Of a stretch of 64,000 bases of DNA, positions 1 to 12,690 are shown piece after piece (positions within the stretch are counted from its first letter, which is position 1; the number at the start of each line of letters is the position of its first letter). The stretch lies in NCBI RefSeq assembly GCF_000003815.2, contig NC_049980.1:11892650-11956649 (forward strand), given 5' to 3'. A program made the position numbers and the translations under genes. Source of the DNA: Branchiostoma floridae (taxonomy: Eukaryota; Chordata; Leptocardii; Amphioxiformes; Branchiostomatidae). The notes below the pieces were generated by a model, which made no database searches, was not told the DNA's origin, and saw nothing but the letters and a program-made list of their open reading frames with translations.

Positions 1-395
1 GTAAAGCCCATTGGCGTAATTGTGGAAATTCGTCACCAGCGCGCACAACGGGGGACTCAGTGGGCAGTAGACCACCCCACATGTACTAGCAAATGAAATG
101 TGCTGCCCATCTTCTGTACATCTTTATGCAGAGAAAGCTTGATGATAAAAGGAGCAGGGTCAAATTCTAAGTATACAGTATATATAACAATTGTCTTTCC
201 AAAAAAAACTCAATACAGTAGGATAGAGCTCTAGTGAGACTTTGTCCTTAGGTAGAGGCATAGCCGTTTTTGACACGGTTTACGTATTCAAAAGCCCATC
301 CCTCTCCTTACACTGCCTTGTATCTCCCCAACCGAAGTCAGGTAACGTTACCCATTTTACACCACATGTACTGTGACATAGCGTCTACCCAAGAA

Positions 396-475
396 TGCCT
401 GGAATCGAACTCTCGACCACGAGTATTGCCATTCGGCCATCCGACGCCACACACTCTGTCCACTGGACCACTGAC
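396..475 (-). repeat. tRNA-like Pol III promoter module (A and B boxes)
   Basis: On the minus strand, TGGTCCAGTGG (470-460) fits the A box and AGTTCGATTCC (411-401) fits the B box, about 50 nt apart. I could not draw a convincing cloverleaf, so a SINE head or tRNA pseudogene is more likely than a functional tRNA. Confidence 0.45.
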
Positions 476-1317
476 TTATGGGACTAGACGCACTAGCTAC
501 AGGTGAGCTGATATTAGTACCATCGGTCCTTACATATGAGAATACATCGTAAACCACTGTAATGCACACCAATTATGGTCGTTCAGCACATTTAATACTG
601 CAAAATCGTTCTACAAACTCACTTAGAAGTGAGATCGATTACTCAAAAATCGGTTTACGCAGTTAATGCTTTCTAGGAGATTGGAATAATCTGTTGGTGA
701 GTGAATTTTCATGACATAGGCATGCATCACACACAGCGCACGCTGGTGAATATGCAACCATAAAGTTCAGCAAGACATCTCGCGTTTGATGCTTTGCATA
801 CTTTAATCTATAATATTTTGCATACAGAGTGAACGTAGATGTAAACACAACTGAGGAACGGTACTAAAGTATCACTAGTTGTTCTAGTTTTCATTAAAAT
901 CGAATACATTTTTCTTTGAGATAATCTGATGTGAAAAGACATGGATTGTCAATTTACTCCATAGAATTCTTTCAATTGTTTGTTAGAAGAGCCACAAATC
1001 GCTACGCCCTTCTCCCTGTAGTCTTGTTACTGTCGATGCCTAACCATGCCCACTGTACTTACTGATTCAAATCCTGTCTTGTGCAACAGTTTTAAAAGCA
1101 TTCCCACTGAAATGTTTTTGGAAGTCAGCCAATTACGATCGCCTCGACCTTTTTAGCTTAGCTGCAATTAGTGGAAGCAAGATGACGTGTCAGCAAAATG
1201 TAAAACCCCACATACATGGATCTGGCATTAGGCCACATGTAGATGATTACATGGATAACATCAGCGCGCGCATTGATATCCCCTTATTTAGTCACTCACT
1301 CTTTTACTCAAGTCCAT

Positions 1318-1405
1318 TTACCTCCAGGTCGTTGTGGGTACAAGATAGCCATCAAGATAGTTATATCCAGGCATGTCTCTTTCTTGCCACAGTCAACCTT
1401 TCCAT
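1318..1405. repeat. Dispersed repeat family B, copy 1
   Basis: ACCTCCAGGTCGTTGTGGG, ACAAGATAG and GCCACAGTCAACCTTTCC recur in the same order at 8385-8500. Confidence 0.5.
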
Positions 1406-3296
1406 TAAAATTAGGGGCGTCCAGTCAGCAATGTCGCCCTGCCATTGCCTTTCTAGTAAGTAATTAAAAATTAGATTTTGTTCCTTTGCAGAGATGGTAA
1501 GGAAGGCAAGAAAATGCCATAAGATATGTCTTTTATGTACTTGCAGATGTGACACTAGTGTGGTAGCCATGAACGACGTTGTCGTTGTTTAAGTATGGCT
1601 GTAGAAGTGACACTAGTGTGATAGGATTGAGACCAGGTGTAGCCTAGACACACTTGTATTACTTTGTGCAATTATTGAATACAGGATCGGAATAAAAGAT
1701 TGACTATGCTGCCATGTTTGGTCCTTCCATTCCTGATACAACGGTTACAGTGTCAAAGTTGAAAATACAGGCACCATTTTTACCCATCTTGTTTTTTTTC
1801 GCACCATCGCATCAGGTATCTAGTCAGTAGAGTATGCCATTCGTAAGATTTACTTGCTGTGGACTTACATAAAAACCATTAGGCAAACGCGGCAGGCACG
1901 CAACACTGCGCATCTGTGCTAACACCGTGTGTACTGTACTCACATGTGCGAATTAAACAGTGCCTCCACGGCTCGAAAACGGAGAACAAACGACGGTATC
2001 AAGATTATTCAGACCGTAAACTAAGATCGGAATCGGTCGTTGGTTATAGCCAAACGGTACAGACGCAAACGGAAACTGACATTGCAAAATCGTGCGACTA
2101 TTTTACGCTGTTTTCACTTCTTCACTCGGTGTCGCAAATACAGGTTTTAATGAAACTTAGCGCTTCTCTAAACACACGAATAACCTCCTGGAACCTTCCT
2201 AGACTACAGATGACTTGTATGTACATTCATTGCTATTGTATTGGGCATGGAGTACAAGAAAAACACAAATCAACGTTGACAGATTTTTTTAACACACGAA
2301 TGCCACTGGCAACACCAACATATGGTCTTCGACAGAAAAATATGCCAGCGTAAAGACCTAGACAATATTGCATTGCGAACAGTGTTGAGTTATTTTTGTT
2401 CCATTTAGAATTTGGGTCACGCGGGTAGTATATTTACGACAGAATGTCCCGCCACGTCTCTAAACACAGCACTTTTCTGAGCTGGCGTATTCACATAAAG
2501 GCCAGAAATGCCACCCTGGCCTAGATAGATAAAAGTAATTTTTTCATAACCTTGGTCTTCTTCTGTTTACCGAAATGACACTGATTACAAAACTGTCATC
2601 CAGGAAAATTTACTGCACTATATCACAAGGTTTTGTACTTCTTATAATCCGTACTGTCGTTTGATGACTGCTAAAAACTGTGAGACCGAGGTGAAAAATA
2701 AAACTAGAAATACATGTAAATTTTTTAGTGTTGCAGTGGTACACAACTAGCGACTTTCTTGAATTTTCAGGATCTTTGTCTATTTCATCTCCTTGACAAT
2801 AAGTGCTCTAAATGCATTCAAGATCACCCCAAGATAAGCGCAAACACACAAAATAAGCTTTCTGCTCTACGTGACGAGAAAGGGTAAGTTATCCCTGGAA
2901 GTCTACAGGGAGACCCGACAGCTTTCTACTGTGCCCCTGCTTGCCCTGGCATCCCTATATTGTTCTTTGGAGAGAAACAACATTAAGTCTACTAAAACGT
3001 CCTGTTAGGGAAAAAGTAACGTTATTGGCGTCCAGGTTGGTTTCTGAAGTAGATTGCACATGTTGATGTCACAACCGGGGTATGTATTTATTCAAATCTT
3101 TGAAAGGTTTATGTTCAACGTTTTTAATCTCTCTGATTGATTGATTGTTTCTTTGTGTTTTGGCAGTGGTCAATGTCATCGTAGAGGGATAGAAAGTGAT
3201 GTACGGACTCATTTATTACTAATAAAAGTCTTTTTTGTGTGATTCTCTAAACCGGAGAAACTATAGATATTTCACAGAGTATGGGGCATGCGAACG

Positions 3297-3506
3297 CTTA
3301 GGCCTGCATCACATTTCCAAACCGGGGCCCGGCCCGGAGCTTTCGGGAACGAAAAGTATGGTATAAAAGACACAAAACTACACAAGACGTAAGGAGATAA
3401 GTCCTGGGCATTAGTTGTGAATATTTTTACGTATACATTTCTATTTTTCGTTTCCACAAACAGCCCGACCGGGCCTCTGTTAGGAAATGTGACGTTAGCC
3501 TTATGC
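3297..3506. mobile_element. MITE with terminal inverted repeats, copy 1
   Basis: The left end CACATTTCCAAACCGGGGCC (3310) and right end CCGGGCC..GGAAATGTG (about 3475-3492) are inverted repeats, weakly extended outward by TTAGGC/GCCTTA. The interior is about 150 bp with no coding potential. A second diverged copy lies at 51830-52034, matching along most of its length. Confidence 0.7.
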
Positions 3507-5080
3507 CATAAGAGGAGTTGACGAACATTCAGAGAACTATACATAAACATTGATCTGTCCTCAGACGACTGGAAAGATTTGCCCCCTCTGACCAGACGTG
3601 ACCCCGCCGGCTCCGGGTGACTGGCTGCAGAACTAGTAGAAGGGATTAACCTTGAATGACTGTCCTTGTTCACAAAGAGCAGAATCTGTCCCATGATGGG
3701 GTCCTTATGAACGTGACCTTCGCTCCGTTACTGTCATTAATACCCGCTGAGGGACGTTCAATGTAAAATGGCCGGGGTAACCTGTGCAGAGGACGTTGTC
3801 TACTGTAGTGAGGTACCATTACATAGAATTAGAGATAAAAGATATCGATTTCTCTCATTACAGTTGCACGGGTCATTCTACATTGATTGCCAAGTGTTTT
3901 TTGGTTTAAACATGAAAACAAGCTAAAATAAACTAGTTGTGACCATAAACGAGCTTCCGTAACGCCTTTTTGTGGTCTAATCCTTCTAACACTATAGGCC
4001 AATACAGATATAAAGTGCATTGACAGTCATAGATCTATTGGCTGTCCTTGGTGCTGAACTGTACTTAGATATACACAATAACGTATGCAAAGAGAACAAC
4101 CTGCCAGTCAAAAGCTCCACCTAGCGATATTTTAAGAATAACACTCACCCTGCTTGTAATCGTACATAGGGTGGGTTTGTTTTGTTTGTTTATTTTTATT
4201 CATGCAGGAGTGCAAAGATTTTAAAAGATCCCTGGGAGGAACACCGTGCATATGTTCAACATAACAGTAATCGATAACGATATCAAATAAGATAGATAGC
4301 AATTTAGCAAGAACAAGTGCGTATATTCAAGTTCGTATGAGTTGCTTGTGGACATTTTTTGGCTTAGGTAAAGTTTGCAGAAAACGTTATTATTTAGTTT
4401 GCCCTGCAATTGTGTAGCCTAGGTATCGATCAGAAAACAACCACTTTTCGGCATTCTTCTTCTAAGGTAAAATAACGCCAATACGCAACTCATACGGATT
4501 TTGGAATACAATATACGCACTCGTGTGACAAAATATCATGAAAATCCATCCACGGCTTCCCGAGGCATACCGTCTTCTAAACAAACACCACACAGACGGC
4601 AACGAAAACAGAGACATCTTGACGAAGGTAGTGATACGGCTCCCGTATCTTGTTTCCCACGCGGCTTACACTGCGTTATCAAACCGCTTGTGTCTACCAG
4701 ACCTCCCGTCGAGTTGAGAAGGTTGTCGAAATCGGCTCAAATAGGGACACATTTTTAAGGGTAATGAGCTTAATGTTCAATTGGAGATTCCAAATGGTAA
4801 CTCTTCTGGCATGTTATACTAACGATCGCTGTTACTAGTACATCCTGGGTATTTGTAATTCTACGACTGATACATATCATAACGTTAGCTGATTACATTA
4901 CAAGTTAATATTTACATTAGCAGATCAAGTTACAAGTTTATGTAAATCAGCCTTTTGTCTCCCACCTCTTTCCGTCTGCCAGTGCCTTACCGTGCAACGA
5001 ACGCTCGTATCAAACCCACCTTGTCAACGTCTATTTCTTTTCCGGCAACCCTAGAGTCTGACAGAGACTACCACACCAAC

Positions 5081-8000
5081 ATGATGACGCTCCCAGTACG
5101 TTTTCCGTTCACTACCCTGGACATGTCCACCCTACTGGTCTTTATTGTCACCTTCTTCTTAGCTGTAAGGTTTCTGATCAAGGTAAAGAGACCCGGGAAC
5201 CGGCCTCCATCGGCACCTGGAGGGTGGCCCCTGCTGAACCACGCGCCACAGCTCTTTAAGCAAGGTTTACATCTCCAACTTGACATGTGGGCCAAGGAAC
5301 TTGGTGACGTTTACTCATTCAAGGCTATGAGTGATGAATACTATGCTGTGAGTGGATACACGGCTATCAAGGAACTTGTGGAGAATGATGTGTTTTCTAC
5401 ACGGACGGATGGATCGATTTCGCCCGCTGTCGGTGGTGATCAGGGTAGGTGTTGCGTGATTCTTCCACATTGACATACGTCGTGTGAACAGCATGCCCGT
5501 AGTCATTGGGGAAGGTGGGAGAAGGGATTCAAAGAACAACAAGAAAACCTACCTCATTTGATCATCATCAACCTAAGTGCTTGTTTAGTACACCATGTTC
5601 TGTGACTCTAGTTATGTTACTTCTTTATGGCCTTAGTTCCTTCTAAGCTTCTCATATTTTGCACCCATGCTCATGATAAATAAAGTCTTCATTTCATTCT
5701 AGCCAACAATGTCAACAAAGAGACGTCCACTATTCAGAGTTGAATAAACATTATGTTTTCAATTTTTGTGTTTGTTTGACTAGACATCATACTGGCGCCT
5801 TACGGAGTCTTTAAGGAACGACGAAGGTTTGCAACCAGTGTGCTCCGGCGACTGGGCATGAAGATGGGCCGAGGGAGCATACAAGATCAAATTCAAGAGG
5901 AGGCGAGTTATATTTGTGCCAAGGTATGAGTTTTCTTTGTCATAGAAGAAAAAAATTCATAAAGTTTTGAAGAAAAAAATCTTATTGTGCTGTCATATTC
6001 ATGATTCAGTCTAAGCTATTCATTTTCTATCCGGTGTCAGTTGTGTCAGCAAACAGTGAAGGTTAGTGAATAACTATCTCTGAGAGGCGCCCTATTACTC
6101 TCCAAGCAGAGATTGAATCGCGCAAATATAGCAGTCGCAAAAATTACATGGGCGCTCTTCAGAGCCCTATGACCGAGTGTCTATCAAGAGGACACGGCAC
6201 GAATGCCAGATCAAGAGGACACGGGCTCCATTCCAGGCATTCCTAGCTAGACGTTTGGTCATTGGGAAAGGCTCTTACGTATTTCCTCACCCTGGTGTAA
6301 ATATGGGTACCTGACTCCGGCTGCTGGAGAGGTTAAAGGCAATGAAAGAACAGGGCTGGCTCCGCCGTCCCATACCGTGCCCTAGACATTGCAGGTAACA
6401 TCCCACTTCCCTACGGCCTCAAATAGACTATGGGACTACCTTTTACCCTTTACCTTCTTCTCCAAAAGATCTCCGGCTACAGCGAGCAGGCATTTGACAT
6501 CTCAGCCGACGTGACAACAGCCACAGGAAACATCATTTGCACCCTGGTCTTCGGGAAGCGGTTTGACTACGGGGATACCGGATTCCAACATCTGCAGACG
6601 ACAATGAAGGGCCTTGGTGCTGAGATGGTCAAATGGCACTTACCTTTCTTCACTTTCATTCCTATAGGTAAGTATGCAGTTGATCGTACGGTAATGCCAA
6701 CTGTTTTGAAATGATACCGTTGAGAGGTAGTTGCCAGTTATCATATCATGCATTCTACATAGATAAAATCAGGGACTGGAATACACACATGCAAAAACTC
6801 GTAGAAGCTACAACTTCCACTGGAGAAGTCCGTTGGAACCGGGTTTAGAGAGTTTAGATAAATGGCATGTAAAAGGACGTTCGTTGCTATTGTTACCTCC
6901 ATGAAAATGCAGCTATTGTTTGTGTGTGTCTGTGTGTCTATGTGAGTGTGTTTCCGGATTTTTGTAGTCAGCAACCTCTTGATGGATTACGGTGATATTT
7001 GGTATGTGGGTAGGAGTTGGAAAGACGAAGGTCAAGGTCGATTTCGGGCTAGCCTGGTATATGCAGCCGTATTATAACTCCCGAGTCTCTTCAGTCCTCT
7101 CGGAAGAAATTCATGAGCTGGATATTAGGCTCATTTTGTGCCCCCTGGTACTGGCCTTGGTACTGCAGCACAATTTCAATTTTTTTTGTTTGTCTTTTTT
7201 GGCCTGGACATGCTATGGTCTCGTTTAAAAATGTTTCTTCTGCAACACAGTTCAAGATCCAAATGCAGGAGTACTCTTCCATGCCAAGAACCTGCAACAG
7301 TTCATCCAAGAAGAAATAGATCGACACCGTCTGAATCTGGACCCGGAGCATCCACGAGACTTCATAGACTACTGTCTGCTCCAGCTGGCCCAGCAGGATG
7401 GGAGCGGTATATGGATGAACAAAGACAACGTGGTGTACATTCTTCAGGACCTCTTCATTGCTGGGACGGACACCACGGCTGCAACACTGACGTGGGCCCT
7501 GCTCTACATGATCCTCTACCCGGATGTACAGCAAAAGGTTGGAGCGCATGAATTTATCAGATGATTATTAGCTCATTAATAATTGAAGTATGGTTTCTGG
7601 TGTTTGTTTGTGTTTCCGGATATTTTTGGTCAGCATACCTTGAGAACCTCTGGATGAATTGTAATGATAGTTGGTATGTCTTATTTACATAATAAATAGG
7701 GTAGATTTTAGTACCTAAGTAGGTGAATAGTGGACACAAAAGTCAAGATCGAGTTTATGCCTTTTAGCAGCTAGCCCCGGTTCTACAGCAGTGTTGGGCT
7801 CCCATTCTTTCTTCCCAAAATGTACAGGAGCTTTGATAGTTAATCGGATGGCATTATAACTAACAAGCAAAACAAACGTCAACCATGTATTTTAATGGAT
7901 GAGATGTCTGATATTGTCCTTGTGTTTATTGGCTTGTTGCTTTATTTGTTTGTTTGTTTGTTTGTTTGTTGGTATGTATGTATGTCGTGTCTATCAGGTC

Positions 8001-9589
8001 CAGGCTGAACTTGACAGTGTACTTGGCGCCACCAAGCCGAGTCTGGCACACAGATACCAGCTGCCCTTCACCATCGCCACCATCATGGAGGCGCAGCGGA
8101 TCCGCCACATCGGACCTGTGCTCTTCGTTCGCCGGGCAGCCAAGCCAACCCGCTTCCGCGGTTACGACATCGCGGAGGGAGCAGCTGTAACGTTAATCTT
8201 CCTTATTTTGAACTTTAATCTTTATTCTTATCGCCATGTTAGTAGAACGGCGGAGTGATACAAGTTGCTTGAGAGTGATATAAGTTACCTGGGTCACAAT
8301 CAGTGTACCTGATGAGAAAAGTAGTGTGGATGCCCATGTCGTCATATACCTACCTACCTACCTACCTACTTACCTAGTCCTTTGACCTCCAGGTCGTTTG
8401 ACCTCCAGGTCGTTGGGGAGACAAGGTAGACATAAAGATAGACAGCTGTCTCTAGGCCCGTCTATCCCTTGCCAGGGTCAGCCTTTCCTGCATGTTAAGG
8501 GATGACTATATATACAACATTCAGTAAAATGGTCCTTTACCTTCAGGCACTTTACTACATCATGGGTAACCAGCGGCAACTCAAACAACATATCCATGCC
8601 ACCAAGTCTAAATACCAATAAACTACATGTCAACACTGAATATAGCATATGGCTAATCAATGTTGAACTAGTTAACTGACACGTCGCTAGAGGTCGTTGT
8701 TGCCAAGTCCACAGCTATTTGTTTTCTTCATCTCGGTCCCTTTTCATTTCCTATATATCGCCAATGGTAGTATCAGTTATCAGACATTGTTTACCAAAAC
8801 TGGCAACTATTTTCTTTTTCAAAACCACGTTAGATGGTTCCGAACCTGAGGTCCGTCCACATGGACCCTGCAGTCTGGCCCAACCCGGATTTGTTCGACC
8901 CCAGCCGGTTCCTGGATGCGGACGGCAAGGTGGTGAACAACCCACCGTCGTTCTTACCATTCTCTACAGGTACTTTCCATACGTATTTTGGAAGTCAACC
9001 ATTTAAAAGATATTTTATTAACTTCTTATCAATATCTTAAATCTCCTACGCAGAGCTTTGCCCGCGGCCTATGCCGTATATATACCCTGTGGAGGCTCTG
9101 CTAAAATGAGCCGAGGTTCCCACTTTTGTGGCCGTGGAAATGTTTTTAAGGTAAGTCCCCTAAGGCATATTGAGTGAGGGTTTGCGTGGAGAATGATGAA
9201 GTGTTACCATGATGATATATTCAAACATACCAACCAGTAACACAACAGAGCATCAGCTGTAAACTGATGGTAGAATATATCATGTTGTATATATCTTGTG
9301 GAATTTGAAACATGTTGTTTCGAGTTGGATATCAATATTTGCAGCTTATAATTTATCTTGTAGAATTTTCACATCATTATAACAAGTCCGTTTTTTGTCC
9401 ATTTCAGGCCGTAGGAACTGTCTAGGCGAGAAGCTGGCGAAGATGGAACTGTTCCTCCTGTTTTCTACCATCCTGCAGCACTTTACACTGAAGCTGCCAG
9501 AGGGCGCCCCTACACCTTCCACCGAAGGGACCTTCAAATCACTGAGCATGGGGCCTGCACCTTTCCAAGTTTGTGCCGTGCCCCGCTGA
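5081..9589 (+). CDS. Cytochrome P450, clan 2 (CYP2-like), 7 coding exons, complete
   Basis: Exons: 5081-5444, 5784-5923, 6469-6667, 7251-7537, 7998-8186, 8834-8969, 9408-9589. All junctions are GT-AG, phases agree, and the total is 498 aa. The start is the first ATG (ATGATG) of the open frame. Seen in the protein: an N-terminal membrane anchor (about 15-36), a basic/proline-rich hinge (RPPSAPGGWP), a C-helix YGVFKERRRF (128-137), NIICTLVFGKRFDY typical of CYP2 proteins, the I-helix AGTDTT (305-310), the K-helix ExxR as EAQR (361-364), a PERF-type motif as PSRF (416-419), and the haem loop FSTGRRNCLG with Cys443 as axial ligand. Length is normal for the family. Family knowledge predicts an ER-bound monooxygenase using NADPH-P450 reductase; the substrate cannot be read from sequence. 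Oddity: Phe131 stands where most P450s have the C-helix Trp (WxxxR). No AATAAA signal lies close after the stop. Subfamily (CYP2 against other clan-2 families) is undecided. Confidence 0.95.
5590..5702 (+). repeat. Possible retroelement 3' end in P450 intron 1
   Basis: Sequence ending ATAAATAAAGTCTTCATTTC in an intron looks like the AT-rich 3' end of a LINE or SINE. There is only one copy here, so it is tentative. Confidence 0.25.
6150..6455 (+). mobile_element. tRNA-derived SINE-like element in P450 intron 2
   Basis: A B-box-like GGGCTCCATTCC (about 6228) precedes a body with TTTCCTCACCCTGGTGTAAA, GGGTACCTGACT and GGCTCCGCCGTCCCATACC, and a 3' tail TATGGGACTACC plus ACCCTTTACC. The tail runs into the polypyrimidine tract of exon 3 (6469). 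The 5' boundary is uncertain. Confidence 0.5.
6900..7130. repeat. Intronic repeat family C, copy 1 (P450 intron 3)
   Basis: A GTGT-rich run, then TTTCCGGATTTTTGTAGTCA, CCTCTTGATGGATTACGGTG, GGTATGTGGG, AAGGTCAAGGTCGA and GCTAGCC. The same series recurs at 7590-7860 on the other side of exon 4. Confidence 0.6.
7590..7860. repeat. Intronic repeat family C, copy 2 (P450 intron 4)
   Basis: TTTCCGGATATTTTTGGTCA, CCTCTGGATGAATTGTAATG, TTGGTATGTC, AAAGTCAAGATCGAG and CAGCTAGCC match the copy in intron 3. An extra AT-rich stretch is inserted. Confidence 0.6.
7943..7986. repeat. TTTG tandem repeat, then TATG
   Basis: A tetranucleotide microsatellite that ends 11 nt before P450 exon 5, within its 3' splice region. 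Confidence 0.9.
8385..8500. repeat. Dispersed repeat family B, copy 2 (P450 intron 5)
   Basis: GACCTCCAGGTCGTT is tandemly doubled, followed by ACAAGGTAGACATAAAGATAG and GCCAGGGTCAGCCTTTCC, paralleling 1318-1405. It directly follows a short TACC tandem array (8347-8375). Confidence 0.5.
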
Positions 9590-12518
9590 CATGTAACGGT
9601 TATGACGTCGTGATTCCCGTGATATCAGTGATTCAGAGAGGATAGAGAAGACGAAGATTGTGTTTTATTATCATATAAAATGAAAGGAAGAAGGAACAAA
9701 GCAAAAGTCCCCGATCGTGTCATATATTTAAACTTCTTTTTGAAAATGGTTAACTTCCAAGTTTTCATTTCCACGGTATGGTAACATTTTAGCCCAAAAT
9801 GGAACATGTCATAGAGAACAAAACCCTCATGTGACTGATGTGAAATGGTTTACAGTCAATCATCGGGAAACTACGTGCTGAGTTTTACAGTTGCAGTTGC
9901 TATTGTCTGACGTTTAACCTGTTCCGTCGATATCATTGATATAATTTGTGATATCTATAGTCATTACGTAAGATGTGATTAATTGATAGTGCCTTATCAT
10001 CGTATCAGCTGACGTTTGTATATAAAGGCCTTTATGTTAAAACATAAGATATTATATCATAACCACATGTTTATATTCAATATCATAAATAGTGTAGATC
10101 TATCATATAATATCATCATATCATGTTATACATATATTTTTAAGATATTATATTACTTATATGGATTTTTCGTATGGCATTTTCTGCTACATGACAACCA
10201 TTCTATGTCGTATGTGCTATGAAAATGTGCTTTTTCATGTAGTAATTGGTTCAGTTTCTAACATTTAGACATTTTAAAAGTTTTTTGTTGATCAGTGTTC
10301 GTATGAAATTCTGTTAGAGTCATAACTGTAGCGGTAGTCTTTGTTTATAAAAAAAATCTTCAAAATAACGAAGTTTCGCAACTGCCATCTTACTCATGTA
10401 TCTTTAAGTTGATAGAACGGTTGAAGCTTTTTTATATTGTTAACGATTCCGTCGCAGTGTAGTAGTCGACCAAAGAACATGTTATGATTTATGACTTTTC
10501 TACGTTGTTCTTGGCTGAACGCTCGAGTCTGGGATCCACTGAGGTCTGCGGAAATATAGGGCAGTGATAAACCTTGTCAGGAAGGATTATACCAAACGTC
10601 ATATGTAGTCCTGTAGGAACAGGTGAATTTCACGCCACCTCTGTGACACGAGACACAACAATGGTGTCTGATGTAGACTACAGCCTGGCATCCCTGTCAG
10701 CCCGGCGGAGACACAGACAGACCACATGGTTGCGTGTTGCCGCACACCTTGAACATTGTGTCCGGACAGACTGGCCCCGCATCTACCCCTCTCCTTGGGG
10801 ACGGGGAGCCCCCATCGCCGGCCACTGCCCGGGGCGGACAGCGTGCACGCGCCGCCGGGACATAATGAAGATGCACAAAGAAGATACCGTCATTTATTAC
10901 CGTCCCTGCACCATGCTGTAGCAAAAAAACTGTTTGCCTTTCTGTGGGGCGTGGATGCGGGTATAGAACAATAGGACCAACAGGATTCCGCAAGCTCTAC
11001 AAATGACACCGTGTTGAGCGCACGTGTTCCCTAATCTCCGCACGACACAAAAGGCGATCGCGAACGGACTGTAAAACTTTGATCCGAAAATCCGAACATC
11101 CTTTCCTAAGCACAAGTAGTGCGTCAGTTTCACAGATCCTCTGAGACCAGGGATAACGTTTTATATGAAACCCACATGTACAGTTTACGCCATCCACTTC
11201 TTTACGTTGTTGGTTGTGGTCTATCGCCACAAACGAAAAGTCTCGGCAAAACTTTGTTTATCTTTTAAATCCTATCTTCACGACACGACATGTACAGTAG
11301 TATAAGCTTCTCAACTGTCCGATAGAAGTGTTAGATGGTGTTGCTTTTTGGAGGGGTGAACGGGGATAGCGAATCTTTGTATGAACATTGCCCAATGTCA
11401 TAAGCTATGTTATGTTAAACTAAGTGAACATAAAGGTAGTTCCGTAAAACCTGTTGTGTATAAATAAAAGATAACAATGTCTGCTGAGTACAGATTATTC
11501 GAGACCATCATTGTCCACTGGCGAATGCAGCACTCCGTAGTACATTATACGACTGACTTTCTATCATATATATAGAAATTTGGACTGTGCGATACGATTT
11601 CCATTTCAGAGTGAAACATACAATTGTTTAAATACACCAAACATCTTGCATCCGTGATATTCCACTCCGAATCCCTTGAAAGTAATAAAAGATGAAACAA
11701 AATTTGAATAACGAGATCTATAGCACTTACCAAATCCCCCCCAAAAGTTTCTTTCTTTCGCTTAGTTTAATCTATTGTTTATTTGGGACACTATGGCCCA
11801 TACACATATACAAAGTAAACTAGTGTTAGGAATCCTTAGGATTCTACTTCAGAGAATGTTGATTTATGTCTATCAAAAGTAAATATTGATAGACTGGGTT
11901 GGTTATTTACACAATGAAGTCCCCCATTCAAAAACTGTAATCAAGCCAAGTCAATGATCCTTGATTGTGACATTGAATTATCGTCAATTACCTTATTTCT
12001 TTCTCCGCCATTATGGGGTTGTTCGTTTTTGATATCTCATTTTTGCAACAAAGAGCAAATAAATGTATCATGAAAAGTGCCACCTTGGGCAGTATACTTG
12101 TTATGAAAGTCACATATATATGTAACAGTTAGAGAAATATTCTCCACAGCGAAGTGAAAAATATAGGGTTTTTTTCATGTACAGGATGAGTTCCCTAGTT
12201 TTTTATTTATTCAAATAGCACAGAAAAATCCATAGTTTTATGCAACTAAATTAAATATTGGTCTTGATATATCCTTACATATGTTTACAGCTGTCCAAAG
12301 AAGTTGAACCTGTACATACCAGTATACGTTAGTCTGACATGGTAAATAAAAAGAATATATCAAATGTCACTGTAATTGTGTCGTAATTGTGTATTATTAC
12401 CAAGACCTGTAGTTAACTTACAGAGCATGAACTTGAAATTAAGGACTGCCAGTCATTTCTTGAATATACACGAATGTCACTGCAATCCGGACACGTATGA
12501 AACGTGTTAAAAAATATG

Positions 12519-12690
12519 ATATTTAGGGATATCAAACCGACGGACGATGGTTTCAAATGGCGATTTTTCGTAAATACTACAGTTTAAAACCACCGCCCGT
12601 CGACTTGATATCCCTAAATACCCCGCTTAAATACTGCGGATAAAGGTTACTCCGCGGATAAAAGTGAACTGACGTTACTAGCGGTATCGG
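12519..12690. mobile_element. Left-truncated MITE related to 59891-60064, with 36-bp foldback
   Basis: The arms 12519-12556 and 12583-12621 form a hairpin (ATTTAGGGATATCAAACCGA against its inverse). The right flank (GGATAAAGGTTACTCCGCGG..AAGTGAACTGACGTTACTAG) resembles the right half of the 59.9 kb element. The matching left terminal repeat is absent. Confidence 0.5.

Larger units (their letters stand above)
1..5080. other. Intergenic sequence left of the P450 gene
   Basis: No convincing exon seen on either strand. Contains the Pol III module at 396-475, repeat family B copy 1 and the 3.3 kb MITE. Open frames of 60-145 codons lack recognisable domains. Confidence 0.6.

Noticed and set aside
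396-475. Functional tRNA gene
   Set aside because: A and B boxes are present but no convincing cloverleaf could be drawn; kept only as a Pol III module.
1916-2353. 145-codon open frame
   Set aside because: Begins at a non-ATG codon, with no domain or splice context.
4955-5080. Upstream extension of the P450 first exon
   Set aside because: The frame is open but has no ATG before 5081, and the membrane anchor directly follows that ATG.
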